Below, one piece after another: positions 30,170-38,907 of a DNA stretch of 49,003 nt (its first letter is position 1; each line of letters begins with the position of its first letter). The notes below the pieces were generated by a model. The model made no database searches. It was given only the letters and a program-made list of their open reading frames with translations, and was not told the DNA's origin. The stretch lies in the NCBI GenBank assembly GCA_903854655.1, contig CAINXC010000068.1, positions 1 through 49,003 on the forward strand, given 5' to 3'. A program made the translations under genes and the position numbers. The stretch comes from an uncultured Verrucomicrobiota bacterium. Lineage in GTDB: Bacteria; Verrucomicrobiota; Verrucomicrobiia; Verrucomicrobiales; Verrucomicrobiaceae.

Positions 30170-31870
30170 GTGGGCGCGAAGAGCAAGAACAAGCGCCGAA
30201 CGGCCAAGACTGTAGCAGTGGATGCTGCTCCAGTTGTGCAGCTAAACCTGCCGCCGCCATTCAAGGTCACAGAGTCGATGCTCGCGCGCTCCAAGCAAAA
30301 GGCGCGCGATGGCCAGATCCCGGTCATCTTCAAGATGCCGGAATTGCCTCCGAGGGTTTTGCCCAAGGGCATTGACCAGAAGACCATCCTGGCCAACGAC
30401 GAGCTTGTTATCGAGGCCAACGCTTGGGCGGCCCAGCAAGTTTACAACGGCGCCTACTTCAACGGGGTAACCTTTCTTGGTTACCAAACGCTGGCAATCT
30501 TGGCCCAGTCGCCCGAATACCGCCGCGTCAGCGAGGTCCTGGCAACCGAGGCCACTCGCAAGTGGATCAAGTTCCAGTCCACGAGCAACGGTAAGAAATC
30601 TAAGGCCGGCAAGATAGCCGAGCTGACCAAGGAATGCGCTCGTCTGGACATCCAGGGCGCCTTCCGCAAGATGATCGAGCTGGACGGCTTCTTCGGCCGC
30701 GCGCACCTCTACGTTGACACCGGGTCCACAGAGGACCGCGGCGAGCTCGTCACCCCCATCGGGGACGGCACGGATGTTGTCAGCAAGAACAAGTTCGCGG
30801 GCCGCAAGGGCTTCCTCAAGGCGCTCAGGCCTGTGGAGCCGGTTTGGTGCTACCCAGCCAAGTACAACGCCAACGATCCGTTGCGCGATGACTGGTACAA
30901 CCCGCAGAGCTGGTTCTGCCAGGGCAAGGAGATCCACTCCTCCCGCCTGCTGACCTTCGTGGGTCGGGAAGTTCCGGACCTGCTGAAGCCCAGCTACAGC
31001 TTCGGTGGCCTTTCGCTGTCACAGATGGCGAAGCCCTACATCGATAACTGGCTGCGCACCCGCCAGGCCGTGGCCGATCTTATCTGGTCCTTCAGCGTGA
31101 GGGGCCTCAAGACCGACCTCAGCACCGTCCTGGCCGAGGACGGGCAGCAGCTCTTCAATCGCGCGGCTCTGTTCGCCAACATGCAGACCAACCAAGGTCT
31201 GATGATGCTGAACAAGGACACCGAGGACTTCTTCAATATCGTGACACCCCTGGGGACGCTGGACGCGCTCCAGGCCCAGTCGCAAGAGCATATATGCAGT
31301 GTGACCGGGACCCCGGTGGTGAAGCTCCTGGGCATCCAGCCTGCGGGCCTCAACGCATCCTCGGAAGGGGAGCTGACGGTTTGGTACGACTGGGTGGAGG
31401 CCTTCCAAGAGAAGTTCATCACCAGGCGCCTGAACCAAGTGCTGGCGTTCGTGCAGCTCTCCCTCTGGGGCGAGGCTGATCCGGACATCACCTGGACCTT
31501 CAAGTCGCTGCGTGCGCTGACCGACCTGGAGCTGGCAACCAAGCGCGACCAGGAAGCGGACACGGACACCAAGCTCATCGACGCTGGCGTCCTGGCTCCG
31601 CTGGACGTGCGCAAGCGGTTGGCGAGCGACCCTGAGTCGCCGTACGACGGCCTAGACGTGGACGACCTGACTGAGACGGGCGGCGAGTTCGACGAGGAAG
31701 ATGGCGGATCGCCCGACCTGGGCTCCCTGGTTGGCCAGCTTGGCGCAACCACGCCGCGCGACCCAGATCGGGAAGAACGGGTGAGGGGCAGGACGGAAGA
31801 GCCGAGGGTGGACCGCTCGCGGTCGGAGCCGAGGCGCGAAGATCGGACCCGCGTCCGTGAACAAGTCTAA
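30170..31870 (+). CDS. Portal protein (DUF1073-type)
   Basis: 566 aa. The sequence from about residue 60 (GIDQKTILANDELV, then GYQTLAILAQSPEYRRVSEVLATEATR, later FFGRAHLYVD) matches portal proteins of the DUF1073 family, which form the dodecameric DNA entry ring and nucleate head assembly. The C-terminus is long, acidic and then Arg-rich (repeated RGR/ER/DR units). The GTG start has GGAG upstream and lies two bases after the previous stop; an ATG 48 bases earlier overlaps that gene and is less likely. It overlaps the next gene by 14 bases. Confidence 0.88.
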   Translation: MGAKSKNKRRTAKTVAVDAAPVVQLNLPPPFKVTESMLARSKQKARDGQIPVIFKMPELPPRVLPKGIDQKTILANDELVIEANAWAAQQVYNGAYFNGVTFLGYQTLAILAQSPEYRRVSEVLATEATRKWIKFQSTSNGKKSKAGKIAELTKECARLDIQGAFRKMIELDGFFGRAHLYVDTGSTEDRGELVTPIGDGTDVVSKNKFAGRKGFLKALRPVEPVWCYPAKYNANDPLRDDWYNPQSWFCQGKEIHSSRLLTFVGREVPDLLKPSYSFGGLSLSQMAKPYIDNWLRTRQAVADLIWSFSVRGLKTDLSTVLAEDGQQLFNRAALFANMQTNQGLMMLNKDTEDFFNIVTPLGTLDALQAQSQEHICSVTGTPVVKLLGIQPAGLNASSEGELTVWYDWVEAFQEKFITRRLNQVLAFVQLSLWGEADPDITWTFKSLRALTDLELATKRDQEADTDTKLIDAGVLAPLDVRKRLASDPESPYDGLDVDDLTETGGEFDEEDGGSPDLGSLVGQLGATTPRDPDREERVRGRTEEPRVDRSRSEPRREDRTRVREQV

Positions 31871-32654
31871 GCTCCTCCCCGCCATCCACCCCAACGCAGG
31901 GATCGAGGCCTGGTACCGCCGCAAGCTGCTGAAGCTCATCGACGAGATGGCGCGGTCCTACCTTTGGTTCGTGCGCGCGGCATACAAGGCCAACGAGCCG
32001 GCTATCCTGGCGGTGGACGCCAGTCCTACCGACGAGCTCAAGGCTGCACTGAAGAAGCTCTCGGACCGCTGGTACGATCGCTTTGACGACGTGGCGCAGA
32101 TCCTGGCCGATCACTTCGCCCAGGACATCGGCGAGCGGTCGGACGCGGCCCTGAAGGCGGCGCTGCGCAAGGCCGGGTTCACAGTGAAGTTCAAGCTGAC
32201 GGCTGTCCAGCGGGACATCCTGAAGGCTTCGGTCCAACAATCTGTCTCGCTTATCAAGAGCATCCCCGATCAATTTCACGACCAGGTGGAAGGTTCGGTG
32301 ATGCGGGCGGTGCAGGTAGGCGGCGACCTCGGCTCCTTGACCAAGGAGCTCCAGGCCCACCATGGGGTGACGCGCCGCCGCGCGGCGTTCATCGCGCGCG
32401 ACCAGAACAACAAGGCCCACGCTGCACTCCTTCGTAGCAGGCAACTCGAGATCGGGATCACCGAGGCCATTTGGGTGCATTCGGCCGGGGGCAAGGTTCC
32501 AAGGCCGAGCCACGTTAAGGCTGGGCGGGATCAGGTTAGGTTCAATGTGGCCAAAGGGTGGTGGGACCCGGACGAAGAGGCCTGGGTCTTGCCGGGCGAG
32601 CTGATTAACTGCAGATGTGTGAGTAGGCCAATTATTCCGGGACTGGATACATGA
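31857..32654 (+). CDS. Minor head protein (Mu gpF/SPP1 gp7-like)
   Basis: 265 aa. WVHSAGGKVPRPSHV (about residues 212-226), followed by a loop and LPGELINCRCVSRPIIPG near the C-terminus, is the signature of the Mu F / SPP1 gp7 family of minor head proteins, with the Cys-x-Cys pair conserved. These sit at the portal and help DNA delivery. The GTG start lies inside the portal 3' end. Confidence 0.88.
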   Translation: MNKSKLLPAIHPNAGIEAWYRRKLLKLIDEMARSYLWFVRAAYKANEPAILAVDASPTDELKAALKKLSDRWYDRFDDVAQILADHFAQDIGERSDAALKAALRKAGFTVKFKLTAVQRDILKASVQQSVSLIKSIPDQFHDQVEGSVMRAVQVGGDLGSLTKELQAHHGVTRRRAAFIARDQNNKAHAALLRSRQLEIGITEAIWVHSAGGKVPRPSHVKAGRDQVRFNVAKGWWDPDEEAWVLPGELINCRCVSRPIIPGLDT

Positions 32655-32833
32655 ACCTCGACCATCCCTCGATGGAAGCCGACCGCGCGAAGTTCGAAGC
32701 GACGCTGGACGGCTATGGCGCAAAGACGGTGCGCGACATGGTTCGCTGGGGCGCTTTCCCGACCCAGCACCGGGTAACGATCAATGAATGGCTTGCCAAG
32801 AAGGAGGCCGAGGATGCCTCTTCAGGCAGGTAA
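32651..32833 (+). CDS. Small hypothetical protein, 60 aa
   Basis: Coupled to the minor head gene (four-base overlap). Helical and charged (ADRAKFEATLDGYGAKTV...VRWGAF), ending KKEAEDASSGR. It overlaps the protease start by 20 bases. Small genes of this kind are common between head genes; role unknown. Confidence 0.55.
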   Translation: MNLDHPSMEADRAKFEATLDGYGAKTVRDMVRWGAFPTQHRVTINEWLAKKEAEDASSGR

Positions 32834-34472
32834 GTCGCACGAGGCCTTCGAGCAGAACCTCAAGACCGAGCTGAGCGCAGGGAAGCCCAAGGCGCAGGCC
32901 TTGGCCATCGCATACAGCAAGATGGGGGAGGCCAAGGACATGGCGCCCCAGGACTGGCGGGGGCTGCTGGGCGGCCTGGTGAAGTTCTTCTCCGAGGAGA
33001 TGGAAGAGCCGGAGCACAAGGGCGCCAACGACGGCGACCACGAGACCGATAGCGTTGGCCGGGTGCACCTGGAGCGGGTCCCGATCAGCAAGGCGACGGT
33101 GAACGAATATAAAGGGTCCGAGATTCCTGGCTACCAGGAGCTTGGCCTGGACGCCGACAAGCTCTACGCGCTGCTGCGTGATCCGGAAGAGCTGGCCAAG
33201 GCGGCGGGCACCTTCAACGGCATTCAGCTGCTGATCAAACACACCCCGGTCAGCGCGGACGACCACAAGCCCTACGACATCGCCGGCGCCCTAGGCACCC
33301 GCGCGGAGTTCGAGGACCCCTACCTCTACAACGACGTTTCCGTTTGGACGCAATTTGCGATTGACGGCGTCGAAGACAAATCCCGCCGCGAGCTTTCAAG
33401 TTCGTACGAGTATCGCCCCGACATGACTCCTGGAACCTATAAGGGTGTCAAGTACGACGGGGTGATGCGGGACATCGTCGGGAACCATACTGCCCTCGTA
33501 GTTAAAGGCCGGGCCGGGCCTGACGTCGCCATTGACGAGGCCATCCCTGCTCCCACCCCGCTCAAGAAGGAACCTCCTATGAGCAAGAAGACCGTTGTGC
33601 CCTCGCGCACCGCTATTCGGCTCCAGGCGGCTCTTTCCGTCCTGGCCATGGACGAGAAGTTGAACCTAGGCCCGGTGCTCAAGGGCGTGACCGCCAAGAA
33701 CTTCAAGTCGCGCAAGCCGGCCTTGATCAAGGGCCTGCGCATCGCGTTTGACGACCTGGGCGCCACCGGCGCCACGCCCGACGACGTGATCCTCAAGGTC
33801 CTGGACATGGTGGGCGCCCAAACCGCCGCCGAGCCCGAAGAAGCGGACGAAGCTCCGATGGCGACCGAGCCCAACGCGGGCGCGCCCCCGACCGAGGAAG
33901 ATGAAGAGCCCAACGCGGGCGGCGGTCAGATGGACATGGGCAAGCTCAAGGAGTGGCTCAAGTCCAAGGGCATGAGCGACGACGACATGTCCGAGCTCGA
34001 CGGCATGGCCGGCGATCCGGCCGAGGACGAAGACATGACCGAGGAAGAAAAGAAGGCCGCCGAAGACAAGCGCGCCAAGGACAAGGCTGCCAAGGACGCT
34101 GAAACGAAGGATATGGTCACCAAGCCGGCCATGGACGCCGCAATCGCCGCTGCGGTGAAGACCGCTACGACCTCGGCGCTGTCGACCGCCCGCCAGATCA
34201 ACGAGGCCCTGGGCCACGTTCGTCCCTGGGTTGGCGAGCTCGCGATGGACAGTTCCATCAACAGCGCGCCCGACGTTTACCGCAAGGCCCTGGTGTCCCT
34301 CAAGGTTGCAGGCGCCAACGACATGCACCCGGACGCTCTCAAGGCAGTCCTGGAAGCGCAGGCCAAGCCGGGCGAGCGTCTACGGGCCCCGGCCCTGGCA
34401 AACGACGCGGCGGCTGAAAAGTCCCTGGCGGACCGATTCCCGCACGCGGCGCGTATCTCGAACCTCGGCTAA
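32814..34472 (+). CDS. Head maturation protease (DUF2213-type) fused to scaffold-like C-terminal region
   Basis: 552 aa. Residues about 80-240 (ERVPISKATVNEYKGSEIPG, later RELSSSYEYRPDMTPG and IVGNHTALV) match the DUF2213 family of phage prohead proteases, with the serine-containing ELSSSY and NHTALV segments likely in the active site. Residues about 340-430 are very acidic with many repeated EE, PNAGAP and EDMT units, and the end is helical: a scaffold-like module. AAGGAGG precedes the chosen ATG. A probable internal start for the scaffold part lies at 33579. Confidence 0.85.
   Translation: MPLQAGKSHEAFEQNLKTELSAGKPKAQALAIAYSKMGEAKDMAPQDWRGLLGGLVKFFSEEMEEPEHKGANDGDHETDSVGRVHLERVPISKATVNEYKGSEIPGYQELGLDADKLYALLRDPEELAKAAGTFNGIQLLIKHTPVSADDHKPYDIAGALGTRAEFEDPYLYNDVSVWTQFAIDGVEDKSRRELSSSYEYRPDMTPGTYKGVKYDGVMRDIVGNHTALVVKGRAGPDVAIDEAIPAPTPLKKEPPMSKKTVVPSRTAIRLQAALSVLAMDEKLNLGPVLKGVTAKNFKSRKPALIKGLRIAFDDLGATGATPDDVILKVLDMVGAQTAAEPEEADEAPMATEPNAGAPPTEEDEEPNAGGGQMDMGKLKEWLKSKGMSDDDMSELDGMAGDPAEDEDMTEEEKKAAEDKRAKDKAAKDAETKDMVTKPAMDAAIAAAVKTATTSALSTARQINEALGHVRPWVGELAMDSSINSAPDVYRKALVSLKVAGANDMHPDALKAVLEAQAKPGERLRAPALANDAAAEKSLADRFPHAARISNLG
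33579..34472 (+). CDS. Probable nested scaffold protein (internal start in the protease gene)
   Basis: In-frame ATG preceded by AGAAGGA seven bases upstream, inside the protease gene. It would yield a 297-aa protein starting MSKKTVVPSRTAIRLQ that contains just the acidic, helical scaffold-like region. Many phages, lambda included (Nu3 within C), make their scaffold this way from the protease gene's 3' part. The ribosome-binding site and domain boundary coincide, which supports a real second start. Confidence 0.65.
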   Translation: MSKKTVVPSRTAIRLQAALSVLAMDEKLNLGPVLKGVTAKNFKSRKPALIKGLRIAFDDLGATGATPDDVILKVLDMVGAQTAAEPEEADEAPMATEPNAGAPPTEEDEEPNAGGGQMDMGKLKEWLKSKGMSDDDMSELDGMAGDPAEDEDMTEEEKKAAEDKRAKDKAAKDAETKDMVTKPAMDAAIAAAVKTATTSALSTARQINEALGHVRPWVGELAMDSSINSAPDVYRKALVSLKVAGANDMHPDALKAVLEAQAKPGERLRAPALANDAAAEKSLADRFPHAARISNLG

Positions 34473-34517
34473 GTCAGCCACCCCTCAATTCACCCTCACC
34501 TCTAGGAGAATGCACCC

Positions 34518-35504
34518 ATGAGCGGTGGCTTCCAAACTGCAGTCGGCTCCCAGCCGGCGCCTGCCGTCGCTGGCGACTTCGCCAGCTCCAACCCCAAGTG
34601 GACTGTGGACTTCGGTCCCGGTGGCGCCGTCGCTGGCCCCTCCGGCGTCATCGTCGGTCGCGCTTGCTGGGCTGTCCCGCCGGATGACGCCAATGGCGCC
34701 CCGGCCTCGCTGAACTACTTCGGTTCTGGCCCGATCACGGGGATCATCCCCCGCGAGCAGCAAGGCCTGATCACGCGGTATCTTGATGATGCCTCGATGG
34801 TCATCCCCAAGGGCTTCCAGGTCACCGCAATGTCCAACGCGGACCTGTGGGTCAAGAACGATGGCGCCACCCAGGCGCTCGTCGGTCAGAAGGCCTATGC
34901 CAACTATGCCGACGGCAAGTTCACCTTCGCGGCCACCGCCTCCCCCTCGGGCGCGGTTGCTTCGGCTGGGTCGTCCTGGTCCATCGCGGCTGAAACCTCG
35001 ACCCTGACAGGCACCGTCACCGGCAATATCCTGACCGTCACGGCGGTCACCGGGACCTATGGCGTCGCCATCGGCGCCCTGCTCACCGGCGGCACCGGCC
35101 CGGCTGCGGACTATGTCGTCTCGCAGCTGACCCCGCTCCTGGCTGGCGAGGCGCTCAACGGCATCGGTCGATACTATGTTAGCATCCCCGAGCAATCGGC
35201 CACGACCTACACCGGCTGCTCCTTCGGCCTGCTGACCCTGACCACGGTGGCCTCCGGCCTGTTCGCCGTCGGCCAAACCTTGACCGTCTCCGGCACGGCC
35301 ATTCCTGCGGGAACCACGATCACGCAGTTCCTGACCGGGACCGGCGGTTCGTCCTCGACGGCGCTGGTCAACCTGACGCAGACTTCTTCGCAGGGCTCCA
35401 ACGGCACCTTGACCTCTGCGTCCAACGTAGAGACGAAGTGGATCTGCCAAAGCTCCGGCCTCGCTGGCGAGCTCGTGAAAATCTCCGCGCAAGCGCTGGG
35501 TTAA
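34518..35504 (+). CDS. Structural cement/decoration protein (Gp24-type) with two inserted beta modules
   Basis: 328 aa. The opening (FQTAVGSQPAPAVAGDFAS) and VGRACW, then REQQGLITRYLDD and KGFQVT, match the phage structural cement protein family that stabilises capsids. Two beta-rich modules of about 60 aa (residues about 162-222 and 234-298) interrupt the normal C-terminal part, after which the family sequence resumes (ETKWICQSSGLAGELVKIS). The modules recur in two tail genes of this phage. AGGAGAATG-type spacing precedes the ATG. A terminator follows. Confidence 0.8.
   Translation: MSGGFQTAVGSQPAPAVAGDFASSNPKWTVDFGPGGAVAGPSGVIVGRACWAVPPDDANGAPASLNYFGSGPITGIIPREQQGLITRYLDDASMVIPKGFQVTAMSNADLWVKNDGATQALVGQKAYANYADGKFTFAATASPSGAVASAGSSWSIAAETSTLTGTVTGNILTVTAVTGTYGVAIGALLTGGTGPAADYVVSQLTPLLAGEALNGIGRYYVSIPEQSATTYTGCSFGLLTLTTVASGLFAVGQTLTVSGTAIPAGTTITQFLTGTGGSSSTALVNLTQTSSQGSNGTLTSASNVETKWICQSSGLAGELVKISAQALG
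35001..35411 (+). repeat. Two beta-rich virion modules in the cement protein
   Basis: Module consensus in protein terms: TGxxTGxxLTVTAV, then xGxxLTGxGxxxGTxI, then GTGG...TYxVS. Copies at residues about 162-222 and 234-298. Relatives lie in the genes at 39338 and 40507. Gly/Thr-rich beta composition and recurrence at unrelated positions mark them as insertable domains. Confidence 0.75.
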
Positions 35505-35507
35505 CTG

Positions 35508-35559
35508 AAAGCCTAATCGCCGCTTAGGCAACGGCTTTTTGAGCGTCTTCATGACGCTC
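35508..35559 (+). terminator. Terminator/hairpin array between cement and capsid genes
   Basis: GCCTAA/TTAGGC (35511-35516, 35524-35529) nested in AAAGCC/GGCTTT followed by five T residues, then a second hairpin GAGCGTC/GACGCTC (35541-35559) immediately before the capsid gene. It probably reduces read-through from the cement gene or protects the 5' end of a capsid transcript. Confidence 0.75.
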
Positions 35560-35581
35560 CGTACCTCAAATGGAGCCTTCC

Positions 35582-36673
35582 ATGAACCTTCAAGAAGCCC
35601 GCGCCCGGTTTGCTGCCGAAATGCCGTGGGTCAACGAGCGCGGCGTCTATTTCCATGGCGCCACCTCGTACATCCCGGACGAATTCCGCCGCGACTACAG
35701 CCTCGCGATGGATGCGCAGCCCAGCTTGGCCACCGATCCCAACTCAGCCGTCCCGGCGATGTTGACGACCTACATCGACCCCTCGGTCTATGAGATCGTC
35801 TTCGCGCCGACCAAGGCGGCCGAGGTCCTGGGCGAGGAGCGCAAGGGCGACTGGTTGACAGACACCGCAATGTTCCCAGTCGTGGAGCACACTGGTGAAG
35901 TGTCCAGCTACGGCGACTTCGACAACAACGGTCGCGCCGGCGTCAACACCAACTGGCCGCAACGCCAGTCCTACCTCTTCCAGACCATCATGAGCTACGG
36001 CGAGCGCGAGCTCGAACGTGCGGGCCTGGCGCGGATCAACTGGGTTTCGGAGATCAACCGCTCCGGCGCCGACCTGCTGAACCGCTACATGAACCTCACC
36101 TACTTGTTCGGTGTCGGTGGCCTGCAGAACTATGGCCTGACCAACGACCCAAACCTGTCCGCGGCCCTCACCCCTGCGACCAAGGCCGCGGGCGGTGTGA
36201 CCTGGTTCACGGCCGGCGGTTCGCCGAACGCCAGCGCGAATGAGGTCTATAATGACATCATCGCCCTGTTCGAAAACCTGGTGAACACCAACCAAGGTCT
36301 CGTGGACAAAGACACCGCGATGACTCTGGCGCTGTCACCCGGATCGTCGGTCGCCCTGACCTTCACCAACAGCTTCAACGTCAACGTCGAAGACCTGCTG
36401 AAGAAGAACTTCTCTAAACTGCGTGTCGTCACGATCCCGCAGTACGGCGTCCAGACCACCAGCAACACCCAGGGCATCGCCGCTGGCAATCTGGTGCAGC
36501 TGATCGCGGACGAGGTCGAGGGCCAAGACACCGGCTTCGCCGCTTTCTCCGAAAAGCTCCGCAGCCACCCCATCATCCGCGAGCTGTCGTCCTTCAAGCA
36601 GAAGGCGACGAGCGGCTCATGGGGCGCCATTTTGCGGTACCCCGTTGGTATACAGCAGATGCTTGGAGTTTGA
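35582..36673 (+). CDS. Major capsid protein (DUF2184-type, HK97 fold)
   Basis: 363 aa. The opening MNLQEARARFAAEMPWVNER and later YIDPSVYEIVFAPTKAAEV, TGEVSSYGDFDNNGRAGVN, and the end YPVGIQQMLGV match the DUF2184 major capsid family. It should form the icosahedral shell. GGAG precedes the chosen ATG by seven bases; the ATG 12 bases upstream lies inside that ribosome-binding site. It is flanked by hairpins on both sides, consistent with high, separately regulated expression. Confidence 0.9.
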   Translation: MNLQEARARFAAEMPWVNERGVYFHGATSYIPDEFRRDYSLAMDAQPSLATDPNSAVPAMLTTYIDPSVYEIVFAPTKAAEVLGEERKGDWLTDTAMFPVVEHTGEVSSYGDFDNNGRAGVNTNWPQRQSYLFQTIMSYGERELERAGLARINWVSEINRSGADLLNRYMNLTYLFGVGGLQNYGLTNDPNLSAALTPATKAAGGVTWFTAGGSPNASANEVYNDIIALFENLVNTNQGLVDKDTAMTLALSPGSSVALTFTNSFNVNVEDLLKKNFSKLRVVTIPQYGVQTTSNTQGIAAGNLVQLIADEVEGQDTGFAAFSEKLRSHPIIRELSSFKQKATSGSWGAILRYPVGIQQMLGV

Positions 36674-36717
36674 TAATTCAGAGTTGCTAAGCGTATCTGC
36701 GGTCGACCTACCAATAG

Positions 36718-36736
36718 CCTGGGGCTGCAGCCCCGG
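36718..36736 (+). terminator. GC-rich hairpin after the capsid gene
   Basis: GGGGC/GCCCC closes a four-base loop (36721-36734). It lacks a convincing T run, so it may act as an RNA end stabiliser or partial terminator rather than a full one. Confidence 0.5.
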
Positions 36737-36755
36737 GCCCTTCAACAGGAATCCC

Positions 36756-37286
36756 ATGTCCAAAGCCGAAGAATTCGATGCGACTGCAACCGCCCCGGCG
36801 GTTAAGCAGATCCCCGGCCGCCAAGCGACCTCCGCTGGCGCCAAGGTGACTGTCGCCTGCAACCTCCCCGCCGGCATCCGTATGCGCAACTTCGTGATGC
36901 GCCCCTCCCGCGAGCTCGTCATGGGCGGCGGGGTGAGGGAGACGCATGTCGCAGAGAAGGTCGGCGAGGACATTATTATCCACGGCATCGCTGTCCCCTT
37001 TGGCCTGGCTCCCCGACATCGCGTCGTGGCTGGCTACGCCTTGACCGAGGGCGTCGACAAGGACGCATGGGACGCGTGGCACAAGGACAACATCAATTCC
37101 CCGATGGTCAAGAACAGCTGCATCTTCGCCTATGAAAAGCAGGCGGATACCGAGGATGCCGCCGAGGACCGCAAGGGAACTCGCACCGGCCTGGAACCCT
37201 TCGCCAAATCCGGCGATCCCCGCCGCCCGCGTCGCGGCGCGAACCTGGACGAGGTCAAGGAAGCTGACGATCGCGCGGCTGCGTAA
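36756..37286 (+). CDS. Hypothetical structural protein, 176 aa
   Basis: Between the capsid and head-tail connector genes. The central part (AGIRMRNFVMRPSRELVMGGG, then IIIHGIAVPFGLAP) is beta-rich; the C-terminus is charged and disordered with KGTRTGLEPF and RRPRRGANLDE. ACAGGA precedes the ATG. Position suggests a head or connector role, with no family recognised. Confidence 0.65.
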   Translation: MSKAEEFDATATAPAVKQIPGRQATSAGAKVTVACNLPAGIRMRNFVMRPSRELVMGGGVRETHVAEKVGEDIIIHGIAVPFGLAPRHRVVAGYALTEGVDKDAWDAWHKDNINSPMVKNSCIFAYEKQADTEDAAEDRKGTRTGLEPFAKSGDPRRPRRGANLDEVKEADDRAAA

Positions 37287-37288
37287 TC

Positions 37289-37771
37289 ATGGGTTGCGCT
37301 CCGGTCCAGTTCAGCCACGCCGGCTGGATAGCCACCTTCCCTGAATTCGCCTCGGTTCCAGAGGCCCAGGCCAATGTCTACTTTGACATGGCCACGGTCA
37401 TTCAGCGGAACGACGGCTGCGGGCCAGTTACCAAGCCGTCGGTTCAGCTGATGCTGCTGAACCTGCTGACGTCACACATGGCGACGCTGTATTCGCAGAG
37501 CTTGGGGGATCAGTCCCCCGGCGCCCCGAAGCCAGCCAACAGCCCCGTCGGGCGGATCAGCAGTGCAACTGAGGGTTCGGTAACCGTTCAGCTTGATTAC
37601 GGAACGGTCACCAGCCAGCAGCAGGCCTACCTAATTCAAACGAAATATGGTGCGCAGTATTGGGCAATGACTGCCCAATACCGGACAATGCGCTACGTTC
37701 AAGGCGCACTGCAACCCGGCGGCTTAGCGCCCGGCTTCGGTGCTGGCGTCTCCGGCGGTCGCGTTTATTAA
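37289..37771 (+). CDS. Head-tail connector (DUF4054-type)
   Basis: 160 aa. WIATFPEFASVPEAQANVYF, LLTSHMATLY, VGRISSATEGSVTVQLDYG and YGAQYWAMTAQYRT are all features of the DUF4054 adaptor family that lies between the portal and tail. It follows the previous gene by two bases. Confidence 0.85.
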   Translation: MGCAPVQFSHAGWIATFPEFASVPEAQANVYFDMATVIQRNDGCGPVTKPSVQLMLLNLLTSHMATLYSQSLGDQSPGAPKPANSPVGRISSATEGSVTVQLDYGTVTSQQQAYLIQTKYGAQYWAMTAQYRTMRYVQGALQPGGLAPGFGAGVSGGRVY

Positions 37772-37822
37772 CCTCTTACCGCGCGCAAGCGCTCCCCTTC
37801 ATCTCCCATCAGGAGGCCCTCG

Positions 37823-38605
37823 ATGAGCGGCAAAACGACTGTCTTCTCACCGCCCGTCGGCGATGTTGTCCTTCCGATTGATGCTCAAGGGAACGTCTCC
37901 GGGAACATCAATGTCGCCGGAGCCTCGGTCCTTAACGGCGCAGTCTCGGGCGCGGGCTTCACGGCTGCGGTCAAGGCCATTGCGGGCCCTGGTCAGGTCA
38001 TCTCCAGGAAGACAGTCTTTCTGGCGCCGCTTCCGGCCGACCTGACCACAGTCGTCAACGCGGTGACCCCCTCGAATGTCGCCCTGACCATTGCAGCCCA
38101 GCCGCCCCAGGCGCGCAAGCTGCAGATCCGTATCGTAATCGGTACCACGACCACGACCGCCATCACCGCTGGTAACCTGGCGCTGGTCGGCGTGGACCAG
38201 GACGGCAACGCGGTGACGGAGAATATCTCACTGATCCAGAACGCCTCCGCCACGCTCAAGAGCGCCAATGCTTATGCCACCCTGACCTCGGCCACAGTGT
38301 CGGGCTACGCCGCCAGCGGCAGCGGCACCGGCAACACCGTTGGCCTGGGCCCGTCGAACGACTTCGGCATCCCCTGCGGTCAAGGCCCCGTCGGCAGTTT
38401 CGCACTGGTCAAGGCCACCAAGAACACGCGGAACGTTGTGGGTTCTGGCACCGCTGTCACCACCTGGACCAACATCGTCGCCGACGATGTTGCATCCACT
38501 GCGACCATCGATACCGCAGCGCGCACCGTTGCGCCTACCACAGCGCCCGCAGCCAATGGCTTGGTCGACTACGAGTTCACCTGCTCCTATACCCTGGCCG
38601 CCTAG
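37823..38605 (+). CDS. Virion-associated beta-rich protein, 260 aa
   Basis: Low-complexity, Thr/Ala/Gly-rich sequence with repeating strands (TTTTTAITAGNLALVGVD, then LKSANAYATLTSATVSG) typical of phage surface or decoration proteins. AGGAGG precedes the ATG by ten bases. No catalytic or known domain seen. Its stop overlaps the next GTG start by one base. Confidence 0.65.
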   Translation: MSGKTTVFSPPVGDVVLPIDAQGNVSGNINVAGASVLNGAVSGAGFTAAVKAIAGPGQVISRKTVFLAPLPADLTTVVNAVTPSNVALTIAAQPPQARKLQIRIVIGTTTTTAITAGNLALVGVDQDGNAVTENISLIQNASATLKSANAYATLTSATVSGYAASGSGTGNTVGLGPSNDFGIPCGQGPVGSFALVKATKNTRNVVGSGTAVTTWTNIVADDVASTATIDTAARTVAPTTAPAANGLVDYEFTCSYTLAA

Positions 38606-38907
38606 TGCTGACCTATAAAACAGCCCCCTTACAGGGGGTCTCCCAGGCCCACCCTGATGGGCTGTACATCAACCGGCAACCGACCGGGATTCAGGTCATC
38701 TCGGTCGGGCCGCTACCCTGCTCCCCCAGGGAAATCCTGGACGACTTCCCTGGCTTAACGATCAAGTCAGTCACAGTCCTGGGGCCTCCGGACGATGCGC
38801 CCGGTCAGGTGAAGCAGATGGTCCTTGGGCGGTTGTTCCTGGCCATTGAGCTTGCTCCGGACCTTCCGCCCGTCAAGGACCCTCCGCAGGATGGCGAAGT
38901 CAGTTGA
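38605..38907 (+). CDS. Hypothetical protein, 100 aa
   Basis: GTG start overlapping the preceding stop. PQxHPDGLYINRQPTGIQV-type strand-rich start and an acidic C-terminus (LAPDLPPVKDPPQDGE). It overlaps the next gene by 17 bases. Probably a connector-region component; function unknown. Confidence 0.55.
   Translation: MLTYKTAPLQGVSQAHPDGLYINRQPTGIQVISVGPLPCSPREILDDFPGLTIKSVTVLGPPDDAPGQVKQMVLGRLFLAIELAPDLPPVKDPPQDGEVS

Noticed and set aside
31575..32723. 382-codon open frame on the minus strand over portal and minor head genes
   Set aside because: Typical long antisense frame of a GC-rich genome. The plus-strand proteins match known families in exact order.
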